Shown here piece after piece: positions 31,089 through 39,207 of a stretch of 64,000 nt of DNA (the stretch's first letter is position 1; the number at the start of each line of letters is the position of its first letter). Source of the DNA: Novosphingopyxis sp965218915 (GTDB lineage: Bacteria > Pseudomonadota > Alphaproteobacteria > Sphingomonadales > Sphingomonadaceae); contig NZ_OZ244708.1 in the NCBI RefSeq assembly GCF_965218915.1, forward strand, positions 1 to 64,000, written 5' to 3'. Made by a program: the position numbers and the translations under genes. The notes under the pieces were generated by a model that saw nothing but the letters and a program-made list of their open reading frames with translations, searched no databases and had not been told where the DNA came from.

Positions 31089-31909
31089 AAGAGATTACCG
31101 GCCAGCCCTATGCCGAGGTCATCGGCGATCCGGCGGGGCACAGCAAGTCGCCGATGATTCACCGCTTCTGGCTGAGGAAACTCGGTATCGATGCGGATTA
31201 CCGTATCGCCGAGGTGAAGCCCGGGGGGCTCGCCGATTATTTCGCGAATCGCGCCGACGATCCCGACTGGATGGGCTGCAACGTCACCATTCCGCACAAG
31301 CTCGCGGCGCTGGAGCATGTCGCCGATCCGGGCGGCGTGCGGGAAAGCATCGGCGCGATCAACACGGTGTTCCGGGGCGAGGACGGGGCGCTGATCGGCA
31401 CCAACACCGATGCGGCGGGCTTTTGGGTGCCGATCGCGACACGTAACTGGACGGGCCGTCATGCCGTCGTAATCGGATCGGGCGGCGCAGCGCGCGCGGT
31501 GCTGTTCGCGCTCGCCAAGGGAGGGATCGGCGAGGTGACGATGGTCGCGCGCAGCGGGCTGAAAGCCATGGGGCTGCTGGCGCAGTTCGGGCTGAAAGGC
31601 GGCGTGCAGGACTTCGGCGCCAAGCTGCCGGGCGCGAACCTGCTCGTCAACGCCAGCCCGCTCGGCATGGCCGGGCAGGACGCATTGGACCTCGATCTCG
31701 ATCCGCTGAAGCGCGGGGCGCTGGTCTACGATCTGGTCTACAAACCGGTCGAGACGCCGCTGCTGCGCCAGGCGGCGGACCGCGAGCTGGAGACGATCGA
31801 CGGCCTCTCGATGCTGGTGGCGCAGGCCGCCTTGGCGTTCGAGCTGTTCTTCGGTGAGCCCGCGCCCGAGGAGGGCCAGGATGCGTTGTTCGAAAAGCTG
31901 ACCGCATGA
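31085..31909 (+). CDS. aroE: Shikimate dehydrogenase
   Basis: 274 residues. Substrate-binding G-H-S-K-S-P-M-I-H (18-26), catalytic K72 in N-V-T-I-P-H-K and D109 in G-T-N-T-D-A-A-G-F, NADP-binding G-S-G-G-A-A-R-A. It reduces 3-dehydroshikimate to shikimate in the aromatic amino acid pathway. 4-bp overlaps with maf upstream and coaE downstream indicate translational coupling in the maf-aroE-coaE-dnaQ run, the same order as next to the Caulobacter origin. Confidence 0.96.
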   Translation: MKEITGQPYAEVIGDPAGHSKSPMIHRFWLRKLGIDADYRIAEVKPGGLADYFANRADDPDWMGCNVTIPHKLAALEHVADPGGVRESIGAINTVFRGEDGALIGTNTDAAGFWVPIATRNWTGRHAVVIGSGGAARAVLFALAKGGIGEVTMVARSGLKAMGLLAQFGLKGGVQDFGAKLPGANLLVNASPLGMAGQDALDLDLDPLKRGALVYDLVYKPVETPLLRQAADRELETIDGLSMLVAQAALAFELFFGEPAPEEGQDALFEKLTA

Positions 31910-32526
31910 GCGCGCCGGCCAAGTCCGAAGGACGCCCGCTCGTCATCGGCCTCACCGGATCGATCGGCATGGGCAAGTCCACCGTCGCCGCGATGTTCGC
32001 GGAGCTGGGCGTGCCTGTGTTCGATGCCGATGCGATTGTGCGCGAGTTGCAGGGTCCGGGCGGCGCGCTGCTGTCGGTGATCGAGGAAGTATTTCCGGGC
32101 AGTACCGGAGCCGAGGGCGTGGACCGCAAGGCGCTCGGCGAGCGGGTGTTCGGCAAGCCCGATGAGCTGGCGCGGCTGGAAGCGATCGTGCATCCCGCCG
32201 TCGCTGGCCGGCGCATGGCGTTTCTCGATGCCAATCGCGACCGTCCGCTGATCCTGTTCGACATTCCGCTGCTGTTCGAAAAGAGCGGCAGCGACGGCGT
32301 GGATGCGATCGTGGTGGTGAGCGCGCCGGCCGCGGCGCAGCGCGAACGCGTGCTCGCCCGCCCCGGCATGACCGAAGCCAAATTTGCCGATATCCTGAAG
32401 CTGCAGCTAAGCGACGCCGAAAAGCGCGCGCGCGCCGATCAAGTTATCGACACCGGCACGAGCCTGGACGAAACGCGAAACCAGGTGGAAACGCTGGTGA
32501 AGCGTCTCGCGCCGTCCCTTGCCTGA
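31906..32526 (+). CDS. coaE: Dephospho-CoA kinase
   Basis: 206 residues. P-loop G-L-T-G-S-I-G-M-G-K-S-T (15-26), V-F-D-A-D near residues 38-42, and the lid region with H-P and D-I-P-L-L-F-E. It phosphorylates the 3'-OH of dephospho-CoA, the last step of CoA synthesis. ATGA overlap with aroE. panC of the same pathway lies at 58.4 kb in this window. Confidence 0.96.
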   Translation: MSAPAKSEGRPLVIGLTGSIGMGKSTVAAMFAELGVPVFDADAIVRELQGPGGALLSVIEEVFPGSTGAEGVDRKALGERVFGKPDELARLEAIVHPAVAGRRMAFLDANRDRPLILFDIPLLFEKSGSDGVDAIVVVSAPAAAQRERVLARPGMTEAKFADILKLQLSDAEKRARADQVIDTGTSLDETRNQVETLVKRLAPSLA

Positions 32527-32544
32527 ACGCGCGAACGGGCCGAT

Positions 32545-33258
32545 ATGGATGCCATGCGCGAAATCGTCTTTGACACCGAAACCACCGGCATCGACCATGG
32601 AAACGGCGACCGGATGGTCGAGATCGGTTGCATCGAGATGATCGACCGGGTGATGACCGGCCGCACGTTTCATTGCTATTTCAATCCCGAGCGCGCGATG
32701 GACCCCGGCGCCGAGCGCATCCACGGGCTGGGCGATGCCTTCCTTCGCGACAAGCCGCGCTTTACCGACAAAGCGCTGGAACTGATCGAATTCATCGGCG
32801 AAGACATGCTGGTCGCGCACAATGCCATGTTCGATTTCGGTTTTCTCAACATGGAATTCGGGCGCTGCGGGCATCCTGTCGTCGATTATGTGCGCATGAT
32901 CGATACCGTCGCGATGGCCCGCAAAAAGCATCCCGGCGCCAAAGCTTCGCTTGATGCGCTGTGCACGCGATACGGGATCGACCGTAGCCACCGCGTGAAG
33001 CATGGCGCGCTGCTGGACGCCGAACTGCTGGCACAGCTCTATATCGAGCTGACCGGGGGGCGGCAGATCGGCCTGAGCCTCGGTGCCGACGCGTCGAGCC
33101 CCGGCCGCGAGGCGCGCGTAACGCCGAGCCAATTGCCCACCGGCGCAACGCGCGCACCCCGCCATCACGCTCCGACCGACGAGGAGCTCGCACGGCACCG
33201 GGCGTTCATCGCGGGGATCGAAGGCTCGCTGTGGAGCAGCGGACGCGCGCGGCTCTGA
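32545..33258 (+). CDS. dnaQ: DNA polymerase III subunit epsilon
   Basis: 237 residues (234 if it starts at the ATG 32554). DEDDh exonuclease motifs: F-D-T-E-T-T-G near the start, Exo II in L-V-A-H-N-A-M-F-D-F, and Exo III H-G-A-L-L-D-A. The C-terminal tail (about 195-237) is the polymerase-tethering segment. It proofreads for the replicative polymerase. Lies 18 bp after coaE, close to the origin. Confidence 0.95.
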   Translation: MDAMREIVFDTETTGIDHGNGDRMVEIGCIEMIDRVMTGRTFHCYFNPERAMDPGAERIHGLGDAFLRDKPRFTDKALELIEFIGEDMLVAHNAMFDFGFLNMEFGRCGHPVVDYVRMIDTVAMARKKHPGAKASLDALCTRYGIDRSHRVKHGALLDAELLAQLYIELTGGRQIGLSLGADASSPGREARVTPSQLPTGATRAPRHHAPTDEELARHRAFIAGIEGSLWSSGRARL

Positions 33259-33307
33259 ACCGTTTCGGCCAGCGGCACGTTGGGACAACAAAAAGGAGAA
33301 TCACCCC

Positions 33308-33877
33308 ATGAAAATTCAGGTTTCGGGCCATCAGGTCGACACCGGCGAGGCGCTGCGCCAGCATGTCGAGGAGCGCATGACCGCGCTGGCGGACAAATAT
33401 TTTCCCGAAACCATATCGGGTCAGGCGATCCTTGGGCGGGGGCCGCATGACAGTTTCACCTGCGACATCGTGACTCATGTGATGCAAGGCCTGTGGCTGA
33501 AGGCCGATGACCGGGCGCAGGACGCCCATCATGCGTTCGAGGGCGCGCTGGCCAAGATCGAAAAGCAGCTGCGCCGCTATATGCGACGAATTCAGGACCG
33601 CCATAGCCAGGCCGCGCAGGCGCTGAAGGAAGAGGAAGCGGCCTATACGGTGTTCGATTCCGAGGAAGAGTCACTCGAGGCCAGCGACGCTCCGCCGATC
33701 ATCGCCGAACTGCGTGCCAACATCCCCGAAGTGTCGGTTTCCGATGCGGTGATGGTTCTGAATATGAGGAACACGCCGGCGCTGCTGTTCAAAAATTCTG
33801 GCACCGGCAGCCATAATATGGTCTATCGCCGCGATGATGGCACGATCGGATGGGTTGAACCGCAGTCCGCATCCTGA
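33308..33877 (+). CDS. hpf: Ribosome hibernation promoting factor, long form
   Basis: 189 residues. The N-terminal ribosome-binding domain begins M-K-I-Q-V-S-G-H-Q-V-D-T-G-E-A-L-R, and a linker (about 110-130) leads to the C-terminal dimerisation domain with V-S-V-S-D-A-V-M-V-L-N-M-R-N-T-P-A-L-L-F. Long HPF alone dimerises 70S to 100S ribosomes in stationary phase. Strong AAAAGGAG site before the ATG. ptsN follows after a gap holding a 13-bp tandem duplication; in Proteobacteria hpf and ptsN are often neighbours. Confidence 0.94.
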   Translation: MKIQVSGHQVDTGEALRQHVEERMTALADKYFPETISGQAILGRGPHDSFTCDIVTHVMQGLWLKADDRAQDAHHAFEGALAKIEKQLRRYMRRIQDRHSQAAQALKEEEAAYTVFDSEEESLEASDAPPIIAELRANIPEVSVSDAVMVLNMRNTPALLFKNSGTGSHNMVYRRDDGTIGWVEPQSAS

Positions 33878-33902
33878 ATTCGGCCATCGCCCGGGGAGCA
33901 TT

Positions 33903-33928
33903 CAAGGACTTCGGGCAAGGACTTCGGG
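33903..33928. repeat. 13-bp tandem duplication upstream of ptsN
   Basis: CAAGGACTTCGGG at 33903-33915 is repeated exactly at 33916-33928, between hpf and ptsN. Confidence 0.9.
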
Positions 33929-33983
33929 ATGAATCATATATGTTCAATCTTTGACGCCGCTTTCCGGCGTGGGTCTGGTTGCT

Positions 33984-34454
33984 ATGATTATAGATTTGAG
34001 TTGCGGCTTGCGCGAGGAAGCGGTGGTCGCCCGGTCTTCAATTCCGGGCAAGAAGGCTCTGTTCGACTTGCTCTCCGCGCGGGCCAATGCGGCCTATGCT
34101 CTGGATGCCGGCAAGGTGTTGAACGGGCTGGAGCGTCGCGAGACATTGGGATCGACCGGGTTCGGCTCGGGTGTTGCCATCCCTCATGCGCGCCTGCCGG
34201 AAGTCGAGGAGCCGGTAGGGCTGTTCGTTCGCCTGGAAAGGCCGCTGAATTATGCCAGCATCGACGATCGGCCGGTGGATCTCATCTTCTGTTTGATCTC
34301 GCCAGCCAGCGACGGGGCGCGCCATTTGCGGGTGCTGGCCGAGGTTTCACGCGCCATGCGCAGCGAGGCCAATCTGGCGCGGTTGCGCGATGCCGCCGAC
34401 GCCGCGGCGATCTATGCGCTGTTGGCAGGGCTATATGAGTTCGACGCCGCCTGA
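33984..34454 (+). CDS. ptsN: PTS IIA-like nitrogen regulatory protein PtsN
   Basis: 156 residues from the ATG at 33984; TTG 33951 would add 11 residues and is possible. EIIA-Ntr fold with phospho-acceptor His68 in G-V-A-I-P-H-A-R and the preceding G-S-T-G-F-G-S-G. It is the terminal acceptor of the nitrogen PTS and regulates other proteins, not sugar uptake. Its end overlaps the start of the next gene by 20 bp. Confidence 0.88.
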   Translation: MIIDLSCGLREEAVVARSSIPGKKALFDLLSARANAAYALDAGKVLNGLERRETLGSTGFGSGVAIPHARLPEVEEPVGLFVRLERPLNYASIDDRPVDLIFCLISPASDGARHLRVLAEVSRAMRSEANLARLRDAADAAAIYALLAGLYEFDAA

Positions 34455-34917
34455 ATCCGGTCCCGCGCAAAGCGGACAGGAGGCCCATTTTCGCGCGCTC
34501 GAATCGCTCTATCGCGCTGCGCCGATCAACCGTCTGTTCGAATCCGAGATCGAAATTACCGGTCCGGGCAAGTGCGATATCCGGTTCGACGTCGACGAGC
34601 GCCATCTTCATGCCGCCGGCGCGGTGCACGGTACGGCCTATTTCAAGATGCTCGATGATGCGGCCTTCTATGCGGTCAACAGCCTGGTCACCGATCGCTT
34701 CGTGCTGACCACCGCGTTCAACCTGCTTTTCACGCGCCCGCTGCGGCCCGGACGTTTGCGTGCGACCGGACGCTGGCTCAGCGGACGCAGGCGCGTCTAT
34801 GTCGGAGAGGCGCGGCTGATCGACGCCGATGGCGAGGAAGCAGGCCGCGGGACCGGGACGTTCATGCGATCCCGCATCCCCCTGGCCGGGCTGCCCGGTT
34901 ATGCGGACGGAGCATGA
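34435..34917 (+). CDS. PaaI-type hotdog thioesterase
   Basis: 160 residues from the ATG at 34435 (GGCAGGG upstream), inside the ptsN 3' end. Hotdog-fold signs: H-L-H-A-A-G-A-V-H-G-T-A-Y-F-K-M-L-D-D-A-A-F, the helix carrying the conserved His-Gly and acidic residues of PaaI/YbgC-like acyl-CoA thioesterases, followed by T-R-P-L-R-P-G. The substrate is not predictable. ATGA overlap with the DUF1491 gene. Confidence 0.85.
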   Translation: MSSTPPESGPAQSGQEAHFRALESLYRAAPINRLFESEIEITGPGKCDIRFDVDERHLHAAGAVHGTAYFKMLDDAAFYAVNSLVTDRFVLTTAFNLLFTRPLRPGRLRATGRWLSGRRRVYVGEARLIDADGEEAGRGTGTFMRSRIPLAGLPGYADGA

Positions 34918-35258
34918 TCGCGCCGCGCGTCGCCGCTCATGTCCAGATCGACGCTATCCGACGGCTTTGCGAACGGGAAGGCGGGTTCGCCACGGTTTTG
35001 GCGAAGGGCGACCGGACAGCGGGCGATATCCTCATCATTTATCGTGAACGCGGCGGGCTCCCCAGCCTGCTACGCCGGGCGCTGCGCTGGGACGGCCCGC
35101 CGACCTGGACGGAAATCGAGCGCCAAACCTTTGAAAACGAACAAGAACTAAATAATTCGCTTGCACAACGACGTCATATCGACGGCGATTTATGGTTAAT
35201 AGAGCTGGATGTCCCGGATGCGGAACGGTTCATCGCTATTATGGGCGAGTTCGTTTGA
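34914..35258 (+). CDS. DUF1491-family protein
   Basis: 114 residues matching the small alphaproteobacterial family that opens with V-x-A-x-V-x-I-D-A-I-R-R and contains L-A-K-G-D-R-T-A-G-D-I-L-I-I and a C-terminal D-x-D-L-W-L-I-E-L-D-V-P-D-A-E-R-F-I. Soluble, no signal. The role is unknown. Coupled by ATGA to the thioesterase gene; the last gene before a 190-bp gap. Confidence 0.82.
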   Translation: MIAPRVAAHVQIDAIRRLCEREGGFATVLAKGDRTAGDILIIYRERGGLPSLLRRALRWDGPPTWTEIERQTFENEQELNNSLAQRRHIDGDLWLIELDVPDAERFIAIMGEFV

Positions 35259-35376
35259 CTCGGGTGGAGACCGAGTTAAATGCACCGCCAGCAACGAGCG
35301 CAAGTGGCCAATGGTTCCATCCAAGGGACGAAAATCGGCAAACACGCGAGTCGGAAGATAGCCCCAAGCAGATTGG

Positions 35377-35406
35377 ACCCGCTGTTATCGGTTCGGGTTT
35401 TTTAGG
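35377..35406 (+). terminator. Weak terminator candidate after DUF1491 gene
   Basis: ACCCG (35377-35381) pairs with CGGGT over a 12-base loop and is followed by a T-run. The stem is only 5 bp. Confidence 0.3.
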
Positions 35407-35448
35407 TTTCTGCTCGGTGGGCGTCTGCCGCACGAATATGCGATAATC

Positions 35449-36165
35449 ATGTTCCAATATATGAAAGCCGCGGGCGCCGCGGCCGCTTCCATGTTGCTGC
35501 TGTCCGCGGTCGTGATGACCGACAGCAGCTCCGCCGTCGCCGCCGAAGATCAGCAGCAGACGACGCTCATCTCCGGCGAGATCAATATCGATCCCGCCAT
35601 CATCGCCCAGCTGCAGGCCGATCAGGTCGCTGCGAATGCAGATGCCAGCGCCTCGGCAAGCGACGAGGATATCGTCTTCGTCAGCCACCCGGTGATCATG
35701 CCCGTTCCCGAGCGCAGCGTGCCGGAGCCCAAGCCGATCCCGCAGTCGGACGCCAGCAGCCTCGCGCAGCTGGTTTCCATGCAGAATGCCGATGCCGCGC
35801 TCGATGCGGAGCAGCGCTGCCTGGCGGGAACCATCTATTTCGAATCCAAGGGCGAATCGCTCGAAGGACAGCTCGCGGTCGCCAAGGTGGTGCTGAACCG
35901 CGCCGCTTCGCCGCGCTGGCCCAGTTCGATCTGCGGCGTGGTCTATCAGAAGCACCAGTTCTCGTTCGTGCGCGGCGGCAAGATGCCGTCGATCCGCAAG
36001 TCCAGCCGCGCCTGGCAGCATGCCAAGGCGATCGCCCGCATCGCGCTCGACGACAGCTGGCAAACCGATGTGGACGACGCGCTGTTCTTCCACGCCAAAT
36101 ATGTGTCGCCCGGTTGGCGGCTGACGCGCATCGGCGCGGTGGACAAGCATATTTTCTACCGCTGA
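35449..36165 (+). CDS. Secreted cell wall hydrolase (SleB/CwlJ family)
   Basis: 238 residues. Signal peptide about 1-32 (hydrophobic run ending A-V-A-A), a low-complexity acidic region (about 33-120), then the hydrolase_2 domain starting E-Q-R-C-L-A-G-T-I-Y-F-E-S-K-G-E-S, which includes the catalytic Glu, and continuing with A-K-V-V-L-N-R and C-G-V-V-Y-Q-K-H-Q-F-S-F. These enzymes cut peptidoglycan glycan strands; in non-sporulating alphaproteobacteria they serve wall remodelling. Terminator-like hairpin after it. Confidence 0.9.
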   Translation: MFQYMKAAGAAAASMLLLSAVVMTDSSSAVAAEDQQQTTLISGEINIDPAIIAQLQADQVAANADASASASDEDIVFVSHPVIMPVPERSVPEPKPIPQSDASSLAQLVSMQNADAALDAEQRCLAGTIYFESKGESLEGQLAVAKVVLNRAASPRWPSSICGVVYQKHQFSFVRGGKMPSIRKSSRAWQHAKAIARIALDDSWQTDVDDALFFHAKYVSPGWRLTRIGAVDKHIFYR

Positions 36166-36190
36166 GGCGGCAATATCTGACCGGAAGAGT

Positions 36191-36216
36191 GAGGAGCCCC
36201 TTTTGGGGCCTTTATT
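36191..36216 (+). terminator. Terminator candidate after sleB-like gene
   Basis: GCCCC-TTTT-GGGGC hairpin with flanking A-T pairs, then CTTTATT. Lies 30 bp after the hydrolase stop and before mmcB. Confidence 0.4.
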
Positions 36217-36245
36217 CTGTTCACGACCTGTTCTATGCATTCGCC

Positions 36246-36734
36246 ATGCTTGATCCGGCTCCCCAATTCGAACTGACCGGCGCCGCGGCGGTGACGCGCG
36301 GGCTGCGCCGCATGTTCGCGCGCCATCAGTTGTTTCTCATCCCGGAAGTGCCGCTGCGCAACGGTCGCCGCGCCGATCTGATGGGGTTGGATGCCAAGGG
36401 GCGGGTGGTGATCGTTGAGATCAAATGCGCGCGCGCCGACCTGCTGGGCGATCGGAAATGGCGCGATTATCTGGACTTTTGCGACCGTTTCTATTGGGCG
36501 GTGACGCCGCAAATGGATCAGACGCTGCTCGCGCGCGAGATGTTCGCGCCCGATCGGACCGGCCTGATCGTGGCCGACGCCTATGACGCGGCGATCGTGC
36601 GGCAGGCGGTCAGCACGCCGCTCGCGGCAGCCCGGCGCAAGACCGAATGCCAGCGGCTGGCGCGCATCGCCATGCGGCGCCATACCCAGCTGTGCGATCC
36701 GGAAGTCGCCTGGGGCGTCGAGCCGATCGACTGA
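36246..36734 (+). CDS. MmcB-family DNA repair nuclease-like protein
   Basis: 162 residues from the ATG at 36246; upstream in-frame sequence runs through the terminator-like hairpin. It has a PD-(D/E)XK-type core: G-R-R-A-D-L-M-G-L followed by V-I-V-E-I-K-C-A-R-A-D-L, where D, E and K are the expected catalytic set. MmcB of Caulobacter is linked to mitomycin C damage tolerance. Convergent with the ankyrin gene. Confidence 0.82.
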   Translation: MLDPAPQFELTGAAAVTRGLRRMFARHQLFLIPEVPLRNGRRADLMGLDAKGRVVIVEIKCARADLLGDRKWRDYLDFCDRFYWAVTPQMDQTLLAREMFAPDRTGLIVADAYDAAIVRQAVSTPLAAARRKTECQRLARIAMRRHTQLCDPEVAWGVEPID

Positions 36735-36756
36735 AACGTAGCGGCAGGCTGCGCGT

Positions 36757-37386
36757 CTATTTGATCCCGGAAAAATCCAGCTCGCCCTGCTGCCTGGCCG
36801 GCTTCGTTTCGCCCTTTGCTTCGAGCAGGTTCAGGATTTCGCGCGCGCGCCCGTCCTGCCGCGCATAATCGCGCGCCGACCGGCCGCTGACATGATCGGC
36901 GATGTCCGGATCGGCGCCGTATTTCAGCAGCAGGCGCACCGTCTCGGGATCGCGCAGCTGCACCGCGCGGATCAGCGGCGTCTCGCCGGCGCGGTTGGTC
37001 TCGTCCACCTTCCCGCCATAGGTCAGCAGCGTGTCCATTCCGTCGAGATAGCCGAGCTGCGTTGCGAGCATCAGCGGGGTGTCGCCGTTCCTGTCGCCGA
37101 TATTGGGATCGGCGTGGTTGGCGAGCAGGAATTTGATCCACTGCGAATCGCGCCGCTCGACCACCAGATGCATGGCGGTGCGGCCATCGTCAGCCCTGCG
37201 TGCGTTCACGATATTGGTGCCCGGAACCTGCAGCGCGGTGGTGACCTTGTCGCCATCGCGATCTTCCACCGCCTTGAGGAATGTGTAGCCGGGCGAGACG
37301 GACTGCTGCGCGCTTGCCACGTCGCCCGGCGCGGGCAGCACGGCGAAACTGGATGCGAAAAGGGCGGCAATGACTATATGGCGCAT
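36757..37386 (-). CDS. Exported ankyrin-repeat protein
   Basis: 209 residues from the ATG at 37386; the longer reading runs over the divergent SCO gene promoter. Signal peptide about 1-28 (M-R-H-I-V-I-A-A-L-F-A-S-S ending A-S-A), then at least three ankyrin repeats (D-G-R-T-A-M-H-L-V-V, N-G-D-T-P-L-M-L-A-T, A-G-E-T-P-L-I-R-A-V), and a charged tail. Probably a periplasmic protein-binding scaffold. The partner is unknown. Divergent from the SCO gene. Confidence 0.85.
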   Translation of the reverse strand: MRHIVIAALFASSFAVLPAPGDVASAQQSVSPGYTFLKAVEDRDGDKVTTALQVPGTNIVNARRADDGRTAMHLVVERRDSQWIKFLLANHADPNIGDRNGDTPLMLATQLGYLDGMDTLLTYGGKVDETNRAGETPLIRAVQLRDPETVRLLLKYGADPDIADHVSGRSARDYARQDGRAREILNLLEAKGETKPARQQGELDFSGIK

Positions 37387-37446
37387 AGGGAATGGACCGG
37401 TTGGTGGTTGATCGGCATGTTTTAGCAGACCAAGGGAAAGCCTGTC

Positions 37447-38073
37447 ATGAACAAAGCCGGATTTTTCAGTTTTTTCGCCGCGCTGCTGCTCGCTTCCTGC
37501 AATTCCGCGCCGCAGGCACCCGCGCAGCCCGAGCGCCCCCCGCTGGAGGGCGCGACCATCGGCGGGCCGTTCACGCTCACCGGCAGCGACGGCAAGCCGG
37601 TATCCTTCAGCGATTTCGACGGCAAATACCGGATCGTCTATTTCGGCTATACCTACTGCCCGGACGTCTGCCCGGTCGACCTGCAGCGGATCAGCGCGGG
37701 GCTGCGGCGTTATACCAAGGAACATCCCAAACTGGGGCTGCAGATCCAGCCGATCTTCATCACCGTCGATCCGGCGCGCGATACGCCCAAGATCATGGGA
37801 GAATATGTCCGCCATTTCGGCAAGCGGCTGATCGGGCTCACCGGCACGCCCGAGCAGATCGCCGAGGTCGCCAAGCAATTCGCCGTCTATTACAGCAAGG
37901 AAGCAGGCTCGAGCCCGCAGGATTATCTGATGGCACATTCGCAGACGCCCTATCTGATGGGACGTGACGGCGAGCCGCTGGCGGTGCTGCCGGTCGACGA
38001 CCCGGCCACGCCCGATACCGACGAGGGCAGCGCGCAGGCGGTGTCCGACGAACTGGCGCGCTGGGTCGTATGA
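37447..38073 (+). CDS. SCO1/SenC-family copper chaperone lipoprotein
   Basis: 208 residues. Lipoprotein signal L-L-L-A-S-C18, then a thioredoxin fold with the copper-binding C71-P-D-V-C75 and His164 in M-A-H-S-Q-T-P-Y-L-M. SCO proteins deliver copper to the CuA site of cytochrome c oxidase or handle thiol redox. ATGA overlap with the YcgN gene. Confidence 0.92.
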   Translation: MNKAGFFSFFAALLLASCNSAPQAPAQPERPPLEGATIGGPFTLTGSDGKPVSFSDFDGKYRIVYFGYTYCPDVCPVDLQRISAGLRRYTKEHPKLGLQIQPIFITVDPARDTPKIMGEYVRHFGKRLIGLTGTPEQIAEVAKQFAVYYSKEAGSSPQDYLMAHSQTPYLMGRDGEPLAVLPVDDPATPDTDEGSAQAVSDELARWVV

Positions 38074-38495
38074 GCGAGAAATTCTGGGAACAGCCGATCG
38101 AAACGCTCGATCGCGGCGAGTGGGAGGCGCTGTGCGACGGCTGCGGCCAATGCTGCATGCACAAGATCGAGGACGCCGACACGGGGCGCATCCACGACAC
38201 CAACGTCGCCTGCCGCCTGCTCGATCTGGAGACCGCGCGCTGTTCCGATTATCGCCGCCGCCGCTTTCTGGTCCCCGACTGCATCCGGCTGTCGCGGGCC
38301 AAGATCGCGTCCTTTCCCTGGCTGCCCGCCACCTGCGCCTATCGTCTGCGCGCCGAGGGCAAGCCTCTGTTCGATTGGCATTATCTGATCAGCGGCAGCG
38401 CCGAGAGCGTGCACGAGGCGGGCGTCTCGATGCGCGGCCGCGCGGTTTCCGAAAGCGTGGCGGGGCCGCTCGAGACCCATGTTCTGGAAGACTGA
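38070..38495 (+). CDS. YcgN-family cysteine-cluster protein (UPF0260)
   Basis: 141 residues beginning F-W-E-x-x-x-x-x-x-L-D-R-G-E-W-E-A-L-C-D-G-C-G-Q-C-C, the diagnostic cysteine cluster; further Cys residues at C-R-L-L-D, R-C-S-D-Y and P-D-C-I. Likely binds a metal or Fe-S centre. Function unknown. Translationally coupled to the SCO gene and overlapping the next gene by 17 bp. Confidence 0.9.
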   Translation: MSEKFWEQPIETLDRGEWEALCDGCGQCCMHKIEDADTGRIHDTNVACRLLDLETARCSDYRRRRFLVPDCIRLSRAKIASFPWLPATCAYRLRAEGKPLFDWHYLISGSAESVHEAGVSMRGRAVSESVAGPLETHVLED

Positions 38496-39207
38496 CGCGC
38501 CGACGCTCGAGGTCGGCGGGCGGGTCTATCCGCTGCGGATCAAACGGCTGGCGCGGGCCAGGCGGATGAGCTTGCGGGCCGATCCGGTGCGCGGCGAGGT
38601 CAAGGTCACCGGCCCCATGCGGCTCACCGCCGCCGAGGCGCTGGCCTTTGCCGGATCGCGCCGAACCTGGCTCGCCGAGCGCTTCGCTGCGGCGGCCGAG
38701 CCGGTGCGTCTGGAACCCGGCGCGACGATCGGTTTTTGCGGCGAACCGCTCGAGATCGTCCACGACCCAGGCACCCGGCGCGGCGTCGCCATCGATGGCG
38801 AAACCTTGCGCGTCGGCGGACCGCTCGAACATGTCGGCGCGCGCGTCGAACGCTGGCTCAGGCGCGAGGCGAAGCGACGGATGGCCGACGATCTCGCCGT
38901 TTACTGCGCCCGTGCGGGCTGCGATCTGCCCAAGCTTTCGATCGGCGACGCGCGCTCGCGCTGGGGCAGCTGTTCGAGCCGCGGTCACATCCGGCTCGGC
39001 TGGCGTCTGGTGATGGCGCCGCCCGCCGTACGCCGCTCGGTCGTCGCGCACGAGGTCGCCCATCTCACGCACATGGACCACAGTTCGCGTTTCTACACGC
39101 TGCTCGACCGCCTGTTCGAGGGCGATCGCAAAGCCTGCGACGCCTGGCTGAAGAAACATGGCAGCGGCTTGCACATGGTCGGCGCGAACGAAGCTGCCGC
39201 TCAGTAG
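38479..39207 (+). CDS. YgjP-type M48 metallopeptidase (DUF45)
   Basis: 242 residues. Zinc motif H191-E-V-A-H195 with a downstream ligand in H-M-D-H-S-S-R-F (around 198-201), preceded by the family block S-R-W-G-S-C-S-S-R-G-x-I-R-L-x-W-R-L. Cytoplasmic, no signal. Physiological substrate unknown. Third gene of the SCO-ycgN-ygjP run; its end overlaps the convergent PBP1A stop by 7 bp. Confidence 0.9.
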   Translation: MFWKTDAPTLEVGGRVYPLRIKRLARARRMSLRADPVRGEVKVTGPMRLTAAEALAFAGSRRTWLAERFAAAAEPVRLEPGATIGFCGEPLEIVHDPGTRRGVAIDGETLRVGGPLEHVGARVERWLRREAKRRMADDLAVYCARAGCDLPKLSIGDARSRWGSCSSRGHIRLGWRLVMAPPAVRRSVVAHEVAHLTHMDHSSRFYTLLDRLFEGDRKACDAWLKKHGSGLHMVGANEAAAQ

